58,090 nucleotides of DNA from Bacteroidales bacterium (lineage in GTDB: Bacteria; Bacteroidota; Bacteroidia; Bacteroidales; F082), in contig JAFUAA010000031.1 of the NCBI GenBank assembly GCA_017460915.1, positions 1 through 58,090 of the forward strand, given 5' to 3'. The position numbers and the translations under genes were made by a program. This document shows positions 36,912-45,780 of the stretch, piece by piece (positions within the stretch are counted from its first letter, which is position 1; each line of letters begins with the position of its first letter). The notes beneath the pieces were generated by a model. It was not told the origin of the DNA. It did not search any database and saw only the letters and a list, made by a program, of their open reading frames with translations.

Positions 36912-39900
36912 TTATCTCCTATGCTCCTCCACCCAAACCCTCGCATTCACAAACGCCTCCATCCAAGGCGAGACTTCATCGTTCTTGCGGTCGTCGGGGT
37001 AGAAGGCCCACTGCCAAGGCAGGAAGGCGCGTTCGAGGTGGGGCATCATAGCGAGGTGACGGCCGTCGTTGGAGCAGACCGCTGCCGTCGACCAGTCGCT
37101 GCCGTTGGGGTTGCCCGGATATTCGTCCTGGCCATAGGTCATCACGATCTTGTACTTGTCGCGGTAGCAGGGGAAGTAGAAACGACCCTCGCCATGGGCG
37201 ATCCACACGCCGAGGCGGTGGCCCGACAGCGACTTGAGCATCACGCTCTCGTTTTGGGCAATCTCCACGTTGAGGAAGCCCGACTCGAACTTATGCGAGT
37301 CGTTGTGCATCATCACGGGGTGCTCCTCGTGGTCGGGATAGAGCAGGCCGAGTTCCATCATCACCTGACAGCCGTTGCAGACGCCAAGGCTCAACGTGTC
37401 CTCTCGGGCATAGAAGTCGTCGAGGGCTTTCTTGGCTTTCTTATTATAAAGGAAAGCACCCGCCCAACCCTTAGCCGAACCCAGCACGTCGGAGTTGGAG
37501 AAACCGCCGACGAAGACGATCATATTCACGTCCTTCAGCGTCTCGCGACCCGAGGCCAAGTCGGTCATCGTGACATCGCGCACATCGAAGCCGGCAAGAT
37601 AGAGGGCGTAAGCCATCTCGCGGTCGCACTGGCAACCTTTCTCGCGGATGATGGCGGCATTGATGCCCGTGGGCTTGCGGCAATGCAGGTCGATGCCCAT
37701 ATCGGCGGCCTTGCCCGTGAACTTGCGGCCGAAGCTATAATGCAGGTACTGTTTCTTGTAGTTCATGAAACGCTCCATGGCCTTGCGCGGGCCGCTCTGC
37801 TTGCGGTCGAGCAGGTAGGACGACTTGAACCAAGTGTCGCGCAGCGCGTCAATGTCGAAGATGTAGTTGTGGTCGGCATGGACGAGGGTCAGCTGGCGTT
37901 TGGCCATGGGCTTGCCGATGACCTTGAACGTGATGCCCAGCTCGCGCAACATACGGTTGGCGATGCCGTCGTTGGAAACTTGAATGACCACCGAAGGCTT
38001 TTCGCAGAACAGCACCGAGATGAGGTCTTCCTTGTCGAAGGCCTTGAGGTCGAGGTTCATACCGTAGGTAGTGTTGGCGAAGTTCATCTCCAACAAAGTG
38101 GTAATCAGGCCGCCTGCCGACACATCGTGACCAGCCAAAACGAGGTTGCTTTCGATGAGTTTCTGGACGGCGTTGAAGCACTTCTTGAAGTAGTTGACGC
38201 TCTTCACGTCGGGCGTGACCTGACCGATGGCGCCGATGGCTTGGGCGAAGCTGCTGCCACCGAGTTCGAAGCCGTCTTTCGAGAAGTCGATGTAGAGGAG
38301 TTCGGTGTTTTCGTCGGCTTTCATCACGGGACGCACCACTTGGCGGATGTTAGAGACCTCGCCAGCGGCGGAAACGATGACCGTTCCAGGAGCCACAACC
38401 TTCTCACCGTCAGGATATTTCTGTGTCATGGAGAGGCTATCCTTACCCGTCGGCACATTGATGCCCAAAGCCACGCAATAGTCGCTGAGGGCTTTCACGG
38501 CTTCGTAAAGTCGGGCAGTCTCGCCTTCTTGCTTGGCAGGCCACATCCAGTTGGCACTCAAGGAGATGCCAGAGAGGTTGCCTTCGATTGGGGCCCAGAG
38601 GATGTTGGTCAAGGCCTCGGAGACCGAGAGGCGCGAGGCGGCGGCAGGGTCAATGAGGCCCGCGATGGGGGCGTGACCCAAGGTCGTGGTGATGCCGCGC
38701 TTGCCGTTGTAGTCCAAGGCGCTGATGCCGAGGTTGCTCAACGGCAGTTGAATCTCGCCCACGCATTGCTGCTGCGCCACGCGACCCGTCACGGAGCGGT
38801 CCACCTTGTTAGTGAGCCAGTCCTTGCAGGCCACGGCTTCGAGTTGCAGCACGCGGTCGAGGTATTTATGGATGTCACGTTTCGTGTAACTGATTTTCTT
38901 GAAATGATAGGGCTTGGTCGTGTCGCGCAGCACCGTCTTGGGCGCGCTGCCGAAGAAGTCGGAGATGGCCAAGTCGATGGGTGCTTTGCCTTTCTTGCGG
39001 ACGAAGCGCAGACGCTCGTCGCCCGTCACCTCTCCCACTTCATAATAAGGTGCGCGCTCGCGTTCGGCGGTCTTCTTGATGATTTCAGCGTCTTTCTTGT
39101 TGACCAGCAAGCCCATACGTTCCTGCGACTCATTGCCGATGATTTCCTTGTCGGACAGTGTCGGGTCGCCAACGGGCAGGTTATCGACATAAACCACACC
39201 TCCCGCGTCTTCGATGAGTTCGCTCAGGCAGTTGAGGTGACCGCCCGCACCGTGGTCGTGGATGCTGCGGATGGGGTTGTGGTCGCTTTCGGCCATAGCG
39301 CGGATGACGTTGCTCACGCGCTTCTGCATCTCGGGGTTGGCACGCTGCACGGCGTTCAGCTCGATGGCATTACTGTATTGGCCCGTATCGACGCTCGACA
39401 CGGCGCCGCCGCCCATACCGATGCGGTAGTTGTCGCCGCCGAGGACGATGATTACATCGCCTTCCTCGGGTTCGAGCTTCTTGGCGTCGCTCACCTTGGC
39501 GAAGCCGATGCCGCCTGCCAGCATAATCACCTTGTCGTAGCCAAGGGTCTGATCTTCACGATGTTCAAAGGTCAGCAAACTGCCGTTGATGAGCGGCTGA
39601 CCGAATTTGTTGCCGAAGTCGGAGGCACCGTTGGAGGCCTTGATGAGGATTTCCTCGGGTGTCTGGTAGAGCCACTTGCGCGGCTCGATGTCCTTTTCCC
39701 AGTCGCGGTCGGCCTCGGTGCGCGGGTAGGAAGTCATATATACCGCCGTTCCTGCCAAGGGCAGACTGCCCTGACCGCCAGCCAAACGGTCGCGGATTTC
39801 GCCGCCGCTGCCCGTGGCTGCGCCGTTGAAAGGCTCCACGGTGGTCGGGAAGTTGTGCGTTTCGGCTTTCAGCGAAATCACGGTATCGATAGGCTTGATT

Positions 39901-40601
39901 TGGAAGGCCGAAGGCTGGTCGGGCTGCGAAGGCGCAAACTGCTCCACCTTGGGGCCGAGGATGAACGCCACATTGTCCTTGTAGGCCGAAACCAACTTGT
40001 TCGGGTTCTCTTTCGAGGTCTTCTTGATGAGGGCAAAAAGCGTGTTGGGCATCTTCTTGCCGTCGATGATAAAGGTGCCGTTGAAAATCTTGTGACGGCA
40101 GTGCTCGGAGTTGACTTGCGCGAAGCCATACACCTCACTGTCAGTAAGTTTGCGGCCGATTTTTTCTGATATGCCTTTCAGATACTCCATCTCCTCCTCG
40201 CTCAGGGCCAAGCCTTCCTGCTGGTTGTAGGCCTCGATGTCGTCAATATATTGCAGCGGTTCGGGCTTGCGGTCGATGGTGAACACCATCTGGTCGAGGT
40301 TCTCGTAGCGGTTTTGCAGCATCGGGTCGTAAGGCGCGTTTTTCGACTCCACACGCTGGAATTCCTCGATGCGGACAATGCCTTTGATGCCCATGTTTTG
40401 GGTGATTTCGACGGCGTTGGTACTCCACGGCGTAATCATCTCACGGCGCGGCCCGACGAAATGGCCTTTCACCGAATCTTTTTCAATTTTTTTGGCATTA
40501 CCGAAAAGCCATGTCAGCCTCGAAACGATGTCTTCCGTAAGTTCCTTTTGGGCATCAACTGCGATAATCTTTTGATTATCAGAATGGAAAAAGCATATCA
40601 T
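36912..40601 (-). CDS. purL: Phosphoribosylformylglycinamidine synthase, large single-chain type (1229 aa)
   Basis: This is the fourth step of de novo purine synthesis, converting FGAR to FGAM with ATP and glutamine in the cytoplasm. The single chain holds all parts that are split into PurS, PurL and PurQ in many bacteria: an N-terminal PurS-like domain, the synthase with its two AIR-synthase-like halves (EHCRHKIFNG, TGSGGEIRDR, HDHGAGGHLNCLSELIEDAGG), and a C-terminal glutaminase with the nucleophile in LGVCNGCQVMMELGLL (near residue 1070). Length is usual for this type. A -7 box TATCTTTG lies at 40640-40633. No other pur gene is adjacent. Confidence 0.97.
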   Translation of the reverse strand: MICFFHSDNQKIIAVDAQKELTEDIVSRLTWLFGNAKKIEKDSVKGHFVGPRREMITPWSTNAVEITQNMGIKGIVRIEEFQRVESKNAPYDPMLQNRYENLDQMVFTIDRKPEPLQYIDDIEAYNQQEGLALSEEEMEYLKGISEKIGRKLTDSEVYGFAQVNSEHCRHKIFNGTFIIDGKKMPNTLFALIKKTSKENPNKLVSAYKDNVAFILGPKVEQFAPSQPDQPSAFQIKPIDTVISLKAETHNFPTTVEPFNGAATGSGGEIRDRLAGGQGSLPLAGTAVYMTSYPRTEADRDWEKDIEPRKWLYQTPEEILIKASNGASDFGNKFGQPLINGSLLTFEHREDQTLGYDKVIMLAGGIGFAKVSDAKKLEPEEGDVIIVLGGDNYRIGMGGGAVSSVDTGQYSNAIELNAVQRANPEMQKRVSNVIRAMAESDHNPIRSIHDHGAGGHLNCLSELIEDAGGVVYVDNLPVGDPTLSDKEIIGNESQERMGLLVNKKDAEIIKKTAERERAPYYEVGEVTGDERLRFVRKKGKAPIDLAISDFFGSAPKTVLRDTTKPYHFKKISYTKRDIHKYLDRVLQLEAVACKDWLTNKVDRSVTGRVAQQQCVGEIQLPLSNLGISALDYNGKRGITTTLGHAPIAGLIDPAAASRLSVSEALTNILWAPIEGNLSGISLSANWMWPAKQEGETARLYEAVKALSDYCVALGINVPTGKDSLSMTQKYPDGEKVVAPGTVIVSAAGEVSNIRQVVRPVMKADENTELLYIDFSKDGFELGGSSFAQAIGAIGQVTPDVKSVNYFKKCFNAVQKLIESNLVLAGHDVSAGGLITTLLEMNFANTTYGMNLDLKAFDKEDLISVLFCEKPSVVIQVSNDGIANRMLRELGITFKVIGKPMAKRQLTLVHADHNYIFDIDALRDTWFKSSYLLDRKQSGPRKAMERFMNYKKQYLHYSFGRKFTGKAADMGIDLHCRKPTGINAAIIREKGCQCDREMAYALYLAGFDVRDVTMTDLASGRETLKDVNMIVFVGGFSNSDVLGSAKGWAGAFLYNKKAKKALDDFYAREDTLSLGVCNGCQVMMELGLLYPDHEEHPVMMHNDSHKFESGFLNVEIAQNESVMLKSLSGHRLGVWIAHGEGRFYFPCYRDKYKIVMTYGQDEYPGNPNGSDWSTAAVCSNDGRHLAMMPHLERAFLPWQWAFYPDDRKNDEVSPWMEAFVNARVWVEEHRR

Positions 40602-40632
40602 AAGCGTTAATTTTATACTTAAAACAACGCGG

Positions 40633-40640
40633 CAAAGATA
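40633..40640 (-). promoter_or_regulatory. -7 element of purL
   Basis: The minus strand reads TATCTTTG here, about 32 bases upstream of the ATG at 40601. No purine-riboswitch-like structure is evident in this short leader. The rest of the gap up to 40750 holds only an imperfect hairpin around 40706-40730. Confidence 0.55.
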
Positions 40641-40750
40641 GTGGATTTAATTGGAAAATTGATTGAAACGGTCTTGATTTATTTGAACATGACCCCACAA
40701 AAAAAGGCCGTCCAAAACAGGCGACCTATTTCCCTATCTTTCTTTTGCCA

Positions 40751-42727
40751 TCAGATTTTAACGATTCTGCGCACCAAGATTCCGCTTTTAGTGTTGATTT
40801 TCAGCAGATAGACTCCATTGCTCAGTCCTTCGATGTGACACTGTCCGTTGGCTGCGATGCGCTTCACCAGCTTGCCGTCGGCAGAAAACACGGTGGCTTC
40901 GGTCATGCCTTCGCAAACGACGGTGAAAATGCCCGTACTGGGGTTAGGATAGACGTTGACGGCACGCTCACGCTCGTCAACAGAAAGGATTTCCACCGAA
41001 ACGCAGGCGCTTTTTGAGCAGCCGGGATAGACGGCTGTCACGCAAATGTCAAATTTGCCATCGGGCATTTCCGTCTGGTAGCTCAAATCGGTGGTCGTGC
41101 CGATGGTTAGGGTGTCGTTGGCGACGATTTGGTATTCGATGAGGCCTTCCGGGTTGGTTGGAGTTTCCCATGTGAGGAGGAGCATGTTGTCATTGACGCT
41201 GTGTGTAAGGTTGTTGACGGGCGTGCATCCTGAGATGATGGTATCGCCAAGGGCCATTTCCACTGCGGCCAAGGCGTCGATGCGCCCTGAGCCGTAAAGG
41301 TTGTCTTTGGTGGGGGAAAGGTGCACGGCGGTTGTTTCCAGGATGTCGTCGATTTCTGCAGGAGTCAGCTCCGGGTTGGCTTGCAGCATCAGTGCGATGA
41401 CGCCAGCAACGCAGGGCGTGGCAAAAGAGGTGCCGTCGCGGAAGCCGTAACCGGAGTTGTTTTGCAGGCTCAGCGACTTGATGTTCACGCCAGGTGCGCA
41501 AACGTCTGGACGAATCAGTCCGAACCGCTCGTCATCACCAGGAGTGTACGGATAGTCGCCGTAAGCGGGTACATTGTCCCATCTCACCGGGCCGATGGAA
41601 GAGAACGAGGCAAGTTGGTCGTCAGCGTCTACAGCGCCCACGCACACCACGCAGCTTGTCCCGCCTGAGTTTGCGAGTTGGACTTCTTGCAACATAGGTG
41701 GAGGGCATGAACCTGGGGTGCATACATTGTCGGGGACGGGAAACATGTCCTGATATTCGTAGTAGTTTCCGGCAGCCACGGCGGTGATGACATTGGCAGC
41801 CAAGATGTTGTCGCACAATTGCCTGAACTGTGTCCTTTCGGCGGCGGAAAGTTGTGGGAACCCAACGGAAAAACTAATGAGGTCGACGCCATGTTCAAGG
41901 ACGAACTGCAACCCGGCGCAAAACTGGCTTACCGATCCGAAACCGATGCCGTCAGTAGCCTTGACGCACATTAGGGTAACGCCAGGGGCTACGCCTGTTT
42001 GCGTTCCTGAAGCGCCAGTGCCGCAGATGATGCCGGCGCAATGCGTTCCGTGACCGGCCTCGTCCATGGGGTCGTTGTCGTTGCTGTAAAAATCATATCC
42101 GTGGTGAGGAAACTCATCGCCTCCATCCCATAAGCGACCTTGCAAGTCATCATGGTTGTAGTTGAAGCCTGAATCGACCAAGCCCACAAGTACGCCTTCA
42201 CCGTTGTAGCCCATCTCCCACACTTTGTCGGCTTGCACTTGCAGGAGGTTGGGCGTGATCTCTCGCGTGGCTTCGGCCTGACGATCCGGTGCATTGTCGA
42301 TAAGGCACTGGTATTCCTTGTCGAGGCTGATGGATTGCAGGTCGTGGCGTTGCGACAGGTCGCGGACGGCCTCGGGCGAGGCTTCGCAGGTGACGGCATT
42401 GGAAAGCCACAGCGAACGCACGTTGCTCACCATGCCGTTTTGTTCCATCTCACTCAGCACTGCCAACAAGTCGGCTTGCGAGCGAGCGGCTTGTTGTTTC
42501 AGGGTTTCCACGACGAAGTCGCGGCGCTGGCGCCTGGTGGGGATGAAATTGGCCTCGCGCTGCAATGCCGTAGGGTTGGATTGTTCCAGCATGATGATGC
42601 TGACCTTGATTTTCTCGGTCTCGCCACGTTGGTTCATCTCGGCGCTCAGTTCGGGGTCGATGAAAGTCTGTGCGGCTGCAAACAGGGTAGCAAGGCAGGC
42701 CGCTATCAAAAAAATAGTGCGCTTCAT
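40751..42727 (-). CDS. Subtilisin-family (S8) protease with T9SS sorting domain (658 aa)
   Basis: After the signal peptide (about residues 1-19, cleavage near FAAAQ) comes a pro-region to about residue 165, then the S8 catalytic domain: Asp185 in LVDSGFNYNHDD, His226 in GHGTHCAG, the oxyanion Asn321 in AAGN, and Ser434 in GTSFATPCVAG. All are present. A fibronectin-like beta domain follows (LTHSVNDNMLLLTWETP), and the last ~75 residues (VYPNPSTGIFTVVCEG to VRRIVKI) are a type A T9SS sorting domain. Expected to be secreted and act on proteins outside the cell. It begins 17 bases after the stop of the next S8 gene and is probably in one operon with it, under the motif at 44718-44746. Confidence 0.94.
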   Translation of the reverse strand: MKRTIFLIAACLATLFAAAQTFIDPELSAEMNQRGETEKIKVSIIMLEQSNPTALQREANFIPTRRQRRDFVVETLKQQAARSQADLLAVLSEMEQNGMVSNVRSLWLSNAVTCEASPEAVRDLSQRHDLQSISLDKEYQCLIDNAPDRQAEATREITPNLLQVQADKVWEMGYNGEGVLVGLVDSGFNYNHDDLQGRLWDGGDEFPHHGYDFYSNDNDPMDEAGHGTHCAGIICGTGASGTQTGVAPGVTLMCVKATDGIGFGSVSQFCAGLQFVLEHGVDLISFSVGFPQLSAAERTQFRQLCDNILAANVITAVAAGNYYEYQDMFPVPDNVCTPGSCPPPMLQEVQLANSGGTSCVVCVGAVDADDQLASFSSIGPVRWDNVPAYGDYPYTPGDDERFGLIRPDVCAPGVNIKSLSLQNNSGYGFRDGTSFATPCVAGVIALMLQANPELTPAEIDDILETTAVHLSPTKDNLYGSGRIDALAAVEMALGDTIISGCTPVNNLTHSVNDNMLLLTWETPTNPEGLIEYQIVANDTLTIGTTTDLSYQTEMPDGKFDICVTAVYPGCSKSACVSVEILSVDERERAVNVYPNPSTGIFTVVCEGMTEATVFSADGKLVKRIAANGQCHIEGLSNGVYLLKINTKSGILVRRIVKI

Positions 42728-42744
42728 AATAAAAGGATTAAGAA

Positions 42745-44694
42745 TTACGTTCTAACGATTTTTTGGACCAAAGTCCCATTCATTGTGTTGATTTTCAAAA
42801 GGTAAACGCCATTGCTCAAACCTTCGATGTTGCATTGGTCCTCGGCAAAGATGCGCTTCACCAGTTTGCCGTCAAGGGAATAGACGTTGGCTTCGGTCAT
42901 GCCATTGCATTCCACGGTGAAGCCATCCGTGCTGGGATTGGGATAGACATTGGCTTGGGCAGTCGTCTCATTCAAGCCCAGGAATTCCAAGGAGAGGCAG
43001 GCTTTCTGTGTAGGACAATCCGCGGGTTCGACGCAAACCTCATGGTTGCCGTCTTCAAGTTCAAGGTCAAAATGAGTTTCGGAGGTTGAGCCGATTTCCT
43101 CGCCGTCCACTGTGATGAGGTAGCTCTCAGCCGAGCCTTCCCATGTAAGGGAAACGATGTCGGCGGCAATGTCGTAGTCAAGATTGCTGACACCGCTACA
43201 GCCGTCAATAGCCAAGATGGCGCCCAAGGCGTCCACCAAGCCTGAGCCTGTGTCGTTGCTCTTGTGCTCGGTGAGTTTCAGGGCAGTGGTTTGCAGAATG
43301 CTGTCGATTTCCCTGGGCGTAAGGTCAGGGTTTTTGGAGAGCATGAGTGCAACGACGCCTGTCACCTGCGGGGCGGAGAACGATGTGCCGGCATCGGCGA
43401 CATAGCCTTCGGGTTCGTCGTATTTCAGCGACACCACACGGTGGCCGATCGCCACGACGTCGGGCTTGATGAGACCTATTTCAACATCGCTGCCTGGCGT
43501 GTAGGGATAATCGCCGAAACCGGAGCTGTCAGCCCATGTGGTAGGTCCAGGGGATGAGAACCAAGTCACCGCGTTTTCGTCGTCGACGGAACCGACGCTG
43601 ACCACGGCGCTCACCTCGCCCAGGTTGACAGCTTGGTCGGGATGCGGCCAAGGCGAAGGGCAAGCCCCAGGGACACCAGCAACGTACGGGATGGCCAGAA
43701 GACCCCAGTCCAAATAATAACGCTCGTTGCCTGCCGAGGCGACGGTCAAAACGCCAGCGGCCAAAACGTTGTCGGCGGCTTGGCGATAAACGCCACGACG
43801 CACTTCGGCCTGTCCGGCCATGCCCAGCGACATGTTGAGCACTTGCGCACCGTGTTCGATGGCAAATTGCATGGCTTCAGCTGTGATGGCGTCGTAACTG
43901 TGGCCATCATCGTCGGGGAAGACCTTGACGGCCATCACCGTGGCGTCAGGAGCCACGCCAGTTTGGGTACCCGAAACTCCCGTGCCGCAGATGATGCCGG
44001 CCACTTTCGTGCCGTGTCCGACATGGTCTAAGGGGTCGTTGTCGTGATAGAAAACGTCAAAACCGTGGTTAGGAAACTCCTCGCCGCCATCCCACAAGCG
44101 ACCGTCAAGGTCGGTATGGTCATAAACGATGCCTGTGTCAAGCTGGCCCACCAGCACGCCTTGCCCGGTATATCCCATTTCCTACACTTTGTCGGCGTTG
44201 GTTTTGATGATGTGGTCGGCCAAACCTCGGCTGATGATGCTGTTAGGCTTGGCTGCCACGGGTGGCAAGGAGGGACAATAGAGCGTCTCGCTCTTGTACA
44301 CCAGACGGATGTCGCCGCGCTGAGCCAATGCGGTGATGGCGTTTTTGGTAGCATTGCAGCCGATGGCGTTGGCAATCCAAAGGGGACGGATATCGTCCAC
44401 CAAGCCATTTCGCTCAAACTCGTGAAGAAGGTCCAGCAGTTCGGCTTGGGATGCCTCTGCCTGCCGCTTCAAAGTAGCCACCACGTACTCGCGGCGTTCC
44501 TTGTTGGTCGCAAAGGCATTGGTGGTGCGCAGCAGGACCGTGGCATCGGTCTGCTCTTGCATCACGATGCTTATCATGATTTTCTCGTCATCGCCGCGTT
44601 TGGCCATTTCCTCGGTCAGCGAGGGGGCGATGGTTTGTGCGGTCGCTAAAAGGATTCCTAAGCAGGCCACAAGTGTTAAAAGTAGCTTTTTCAT
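42745..44694 (-). pseudogene. S8 protease with T9SS sorting domain, interrupted by TAG
   Basis: One continuous frame encodes signal peptide (KKLLLTLVACLGILLATAQ), pro-region, S8 domain (LDTGIVYDH, GHGTKVAGI, GTSFSAPQVTG), fibronectin-like domain and T9SS sorting domain, but codon 171 is TAG (44184-44182). The three sister proteases have Trp (TGG) at this place (KVWEMGY, KVWELGY, KAWEQGY), so this is a single G-to-A change in the coding strand. As read, a 170-residue pro-region fragment is made; an internal ATG at 44178 could start a chain lacking the signal and pro-region. All catalytic residues remain, so the change is recent, a population variant, or a sequence error. Frame upstream of 44694 is open to 44784. 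Confidence 0.8.
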
Positions 44695-44717
44695 GCGATA
44701 TAGTTTAGTCGTGAGAT

Positions 44718-44746
44718 TTAGGTGCAAAGGTAACGGGAAAAATAAC
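44718..44746 (-). promoter_or_regulatory. Shared motif, site C, upstream of the S8 protease operon
   Basis: Read on the minus strand: GTTATT, 11 bases, CTTTGCACCTAA. It ends 23 bases before the ATG at 44694. The inner part also contains TACCTTTG, a good primary-sigma -7 box, so two sigma factors might use it. It matches sites A (51608), B (55142) and D (51499) with identical spacing. Confidence 0.65.
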
Positions 44747-44768
44747 GTGATGTGACAATAATACAAAA

Positions 44769-44801
44769 AAAGCCCCGAACGCAAACCGAGTTCGGGGCTT
44801 T
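44769..44801. terminator. Bidirectional terminator after the leucine-rich protein gene
   Basis: A perfect 12-bp stem, AAAGCCCCGAAC (44769-44780) with GTTCGGGGCTTT (44790-44801), has A-rich and T-rich flanks. For the minus-strand gene at 44821 it is an ideal rho-independent terminator, and it isolates that gene from the S8 operon downstream. Confidence 0.9.
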
Positions 44802-44820
44802 CTTAAGACAAGCGAGGGTT

Positions 44821-45627
44821 TTACTCCACGAAGACTTTCTTCACGGTTTCTTCCGCTTTGATGAAATACATACCACGTGCAAGACCTTCCAATTCGATGG
44901 TCTTTTTGCCATTCACATTGAGGGTTTTCAACGTGCGGCCAGTTTCGTCGATAATGGCCACTTCGCCCTCGGCTTCAATGGTGAGGGTCTCAGAGGCGGG
45001 ATTCGGATAAACGTCCACGGTTGCGGTCTTTGTCTCTTCGATGCCCACATTGCCACAGTCGTCCATCAGCGGATAACCTCCCCAATCTGTGTCATCTTCA
45101 AAAGCCTCAAGTGCGCCACAAGGAACCACAATCTTGAAATGGTCGTTTATTTCATCAAAGGCTCCAGACCAAAGGTAAAAAGGCTCGATGCTGTGGACAA
45201 AGATGTAATCCAGGTTTGGGTTGTCGCTGAAAGCGTTGGAGAAAACCTGCACCATGCCAGCAGGAAGATCCAGGACCATAAGCTTAGGGCAACCAGAAAT
45301 GGAATGGAAGCCGATGACCTTGATGGTGTTGGGCAAAGTGAGGCTGGTCAATTCGGTGCAGTTGTAGAAGGCCGCATCGCCGATGTCGTCCACGGTGTAG
45401 GTTTCGCCGCTGAAGGTGACCGTCTCGGGGATGACAATGTCACCAGAATACGTGTTCTCTCCGTCGCTCACCACTGAAAGAGTGGTCTCGCCGCAGCCAC
45501 CGTCTGGGAGTTGGTGAGGCAGCTTGGTGTAGCAGATGCCGTCAACAATGAAGTCGTAAGCGAAAACGCGTTGGCTGCACATCGCAAGTACCAAGGCCAA
45601 AACTGAAAATAAAACTGTGCGTTTCAT
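44821..45627 (-). CDS. BspA-like leucine-rich repeat protein with T9SS sorting domain (268 aa)
   Basis: A signal peptide (about residues 1-23) is followed by LRR_5/BspA-type repeats, here only two or three (VTFSGETYTVDDIGDAAFYNCTELTSLTLP, IKVIGFHSISGCPKLMVLDLP, FSNAFSDNPNLDYIFV). The C-terminal ~70 residues (VDVYPNPASETLTIEAEG to KKVFVE) are a T9SS sorting domain. BspA-like proteins in oral and gut Bacteroidales bind host matrix proteins or other bacteria; this one is short. It has its own -7 box (TATTTTTG, 45684-45677), where the sequence continues into a TTTTTGCACCCTAA variant of the shared motif without a good GTTATT. Confidence 0.85.
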   Translation of the reverse strand: MKRTVLFSVLALVLAMCSQRVFAYDFIVDGICYTKLPHQLPDGGCGETTLSVVSDGENTYSGDIVIPETVTFSGETYTVDDIGDAAFYNCTELTSLTLPNTIKVIGFHSISGCPKLMVLDLPAGMVQVFSNAFSDNPNLDYIFVHSIEPFYLWSGAFDEINDHFKIVVPCGALEAFEDDTDWGGYPLMDDCGNVGIEETKTATVDVYPNPASETLTIEAEGEVAIIDETGRTLKTLNVNGKKTIELEGLARGMYFIKAEETVKKVFVE

Positions 45628-45780
45628 ACTTGAAAATGTTTAAAGTTAAGAATTAGAATTAGAAAGTTTTAGGGTGCAAAAATACAAATTATTTGAATAC
45701 GCAAGGCAAAAACCATAAATTATTTGTCGCAGAAAAAAGTCATCTCTTAGGCAAACTTTTCACGACGTGCCATTGCATTA

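Noticed and set aside
36921-40169. 1082-codon open frame antisense to purL
   Set aside because: Composition is that of a shadow frame (rich in His, Val, Glu, Ala) over a highly conserved purL; no promoter or export signal.
44182-44184. TAG read as an amino acid (recoding)
   Set aside because: lptB in this window ends with TAG in the expected place, and no readthrough signal or suppressor tRNA is seen. A point mutation is simpler.
45664-45700. TTTTTGCACCCTAA before the leucine-rich protein gene as a fifth sigma site
   Set aside because: An extra C and no GTTATT at the right spacing; a normal TATTTTTG -7 box is present, so a primary-sigma promoter is likelier.
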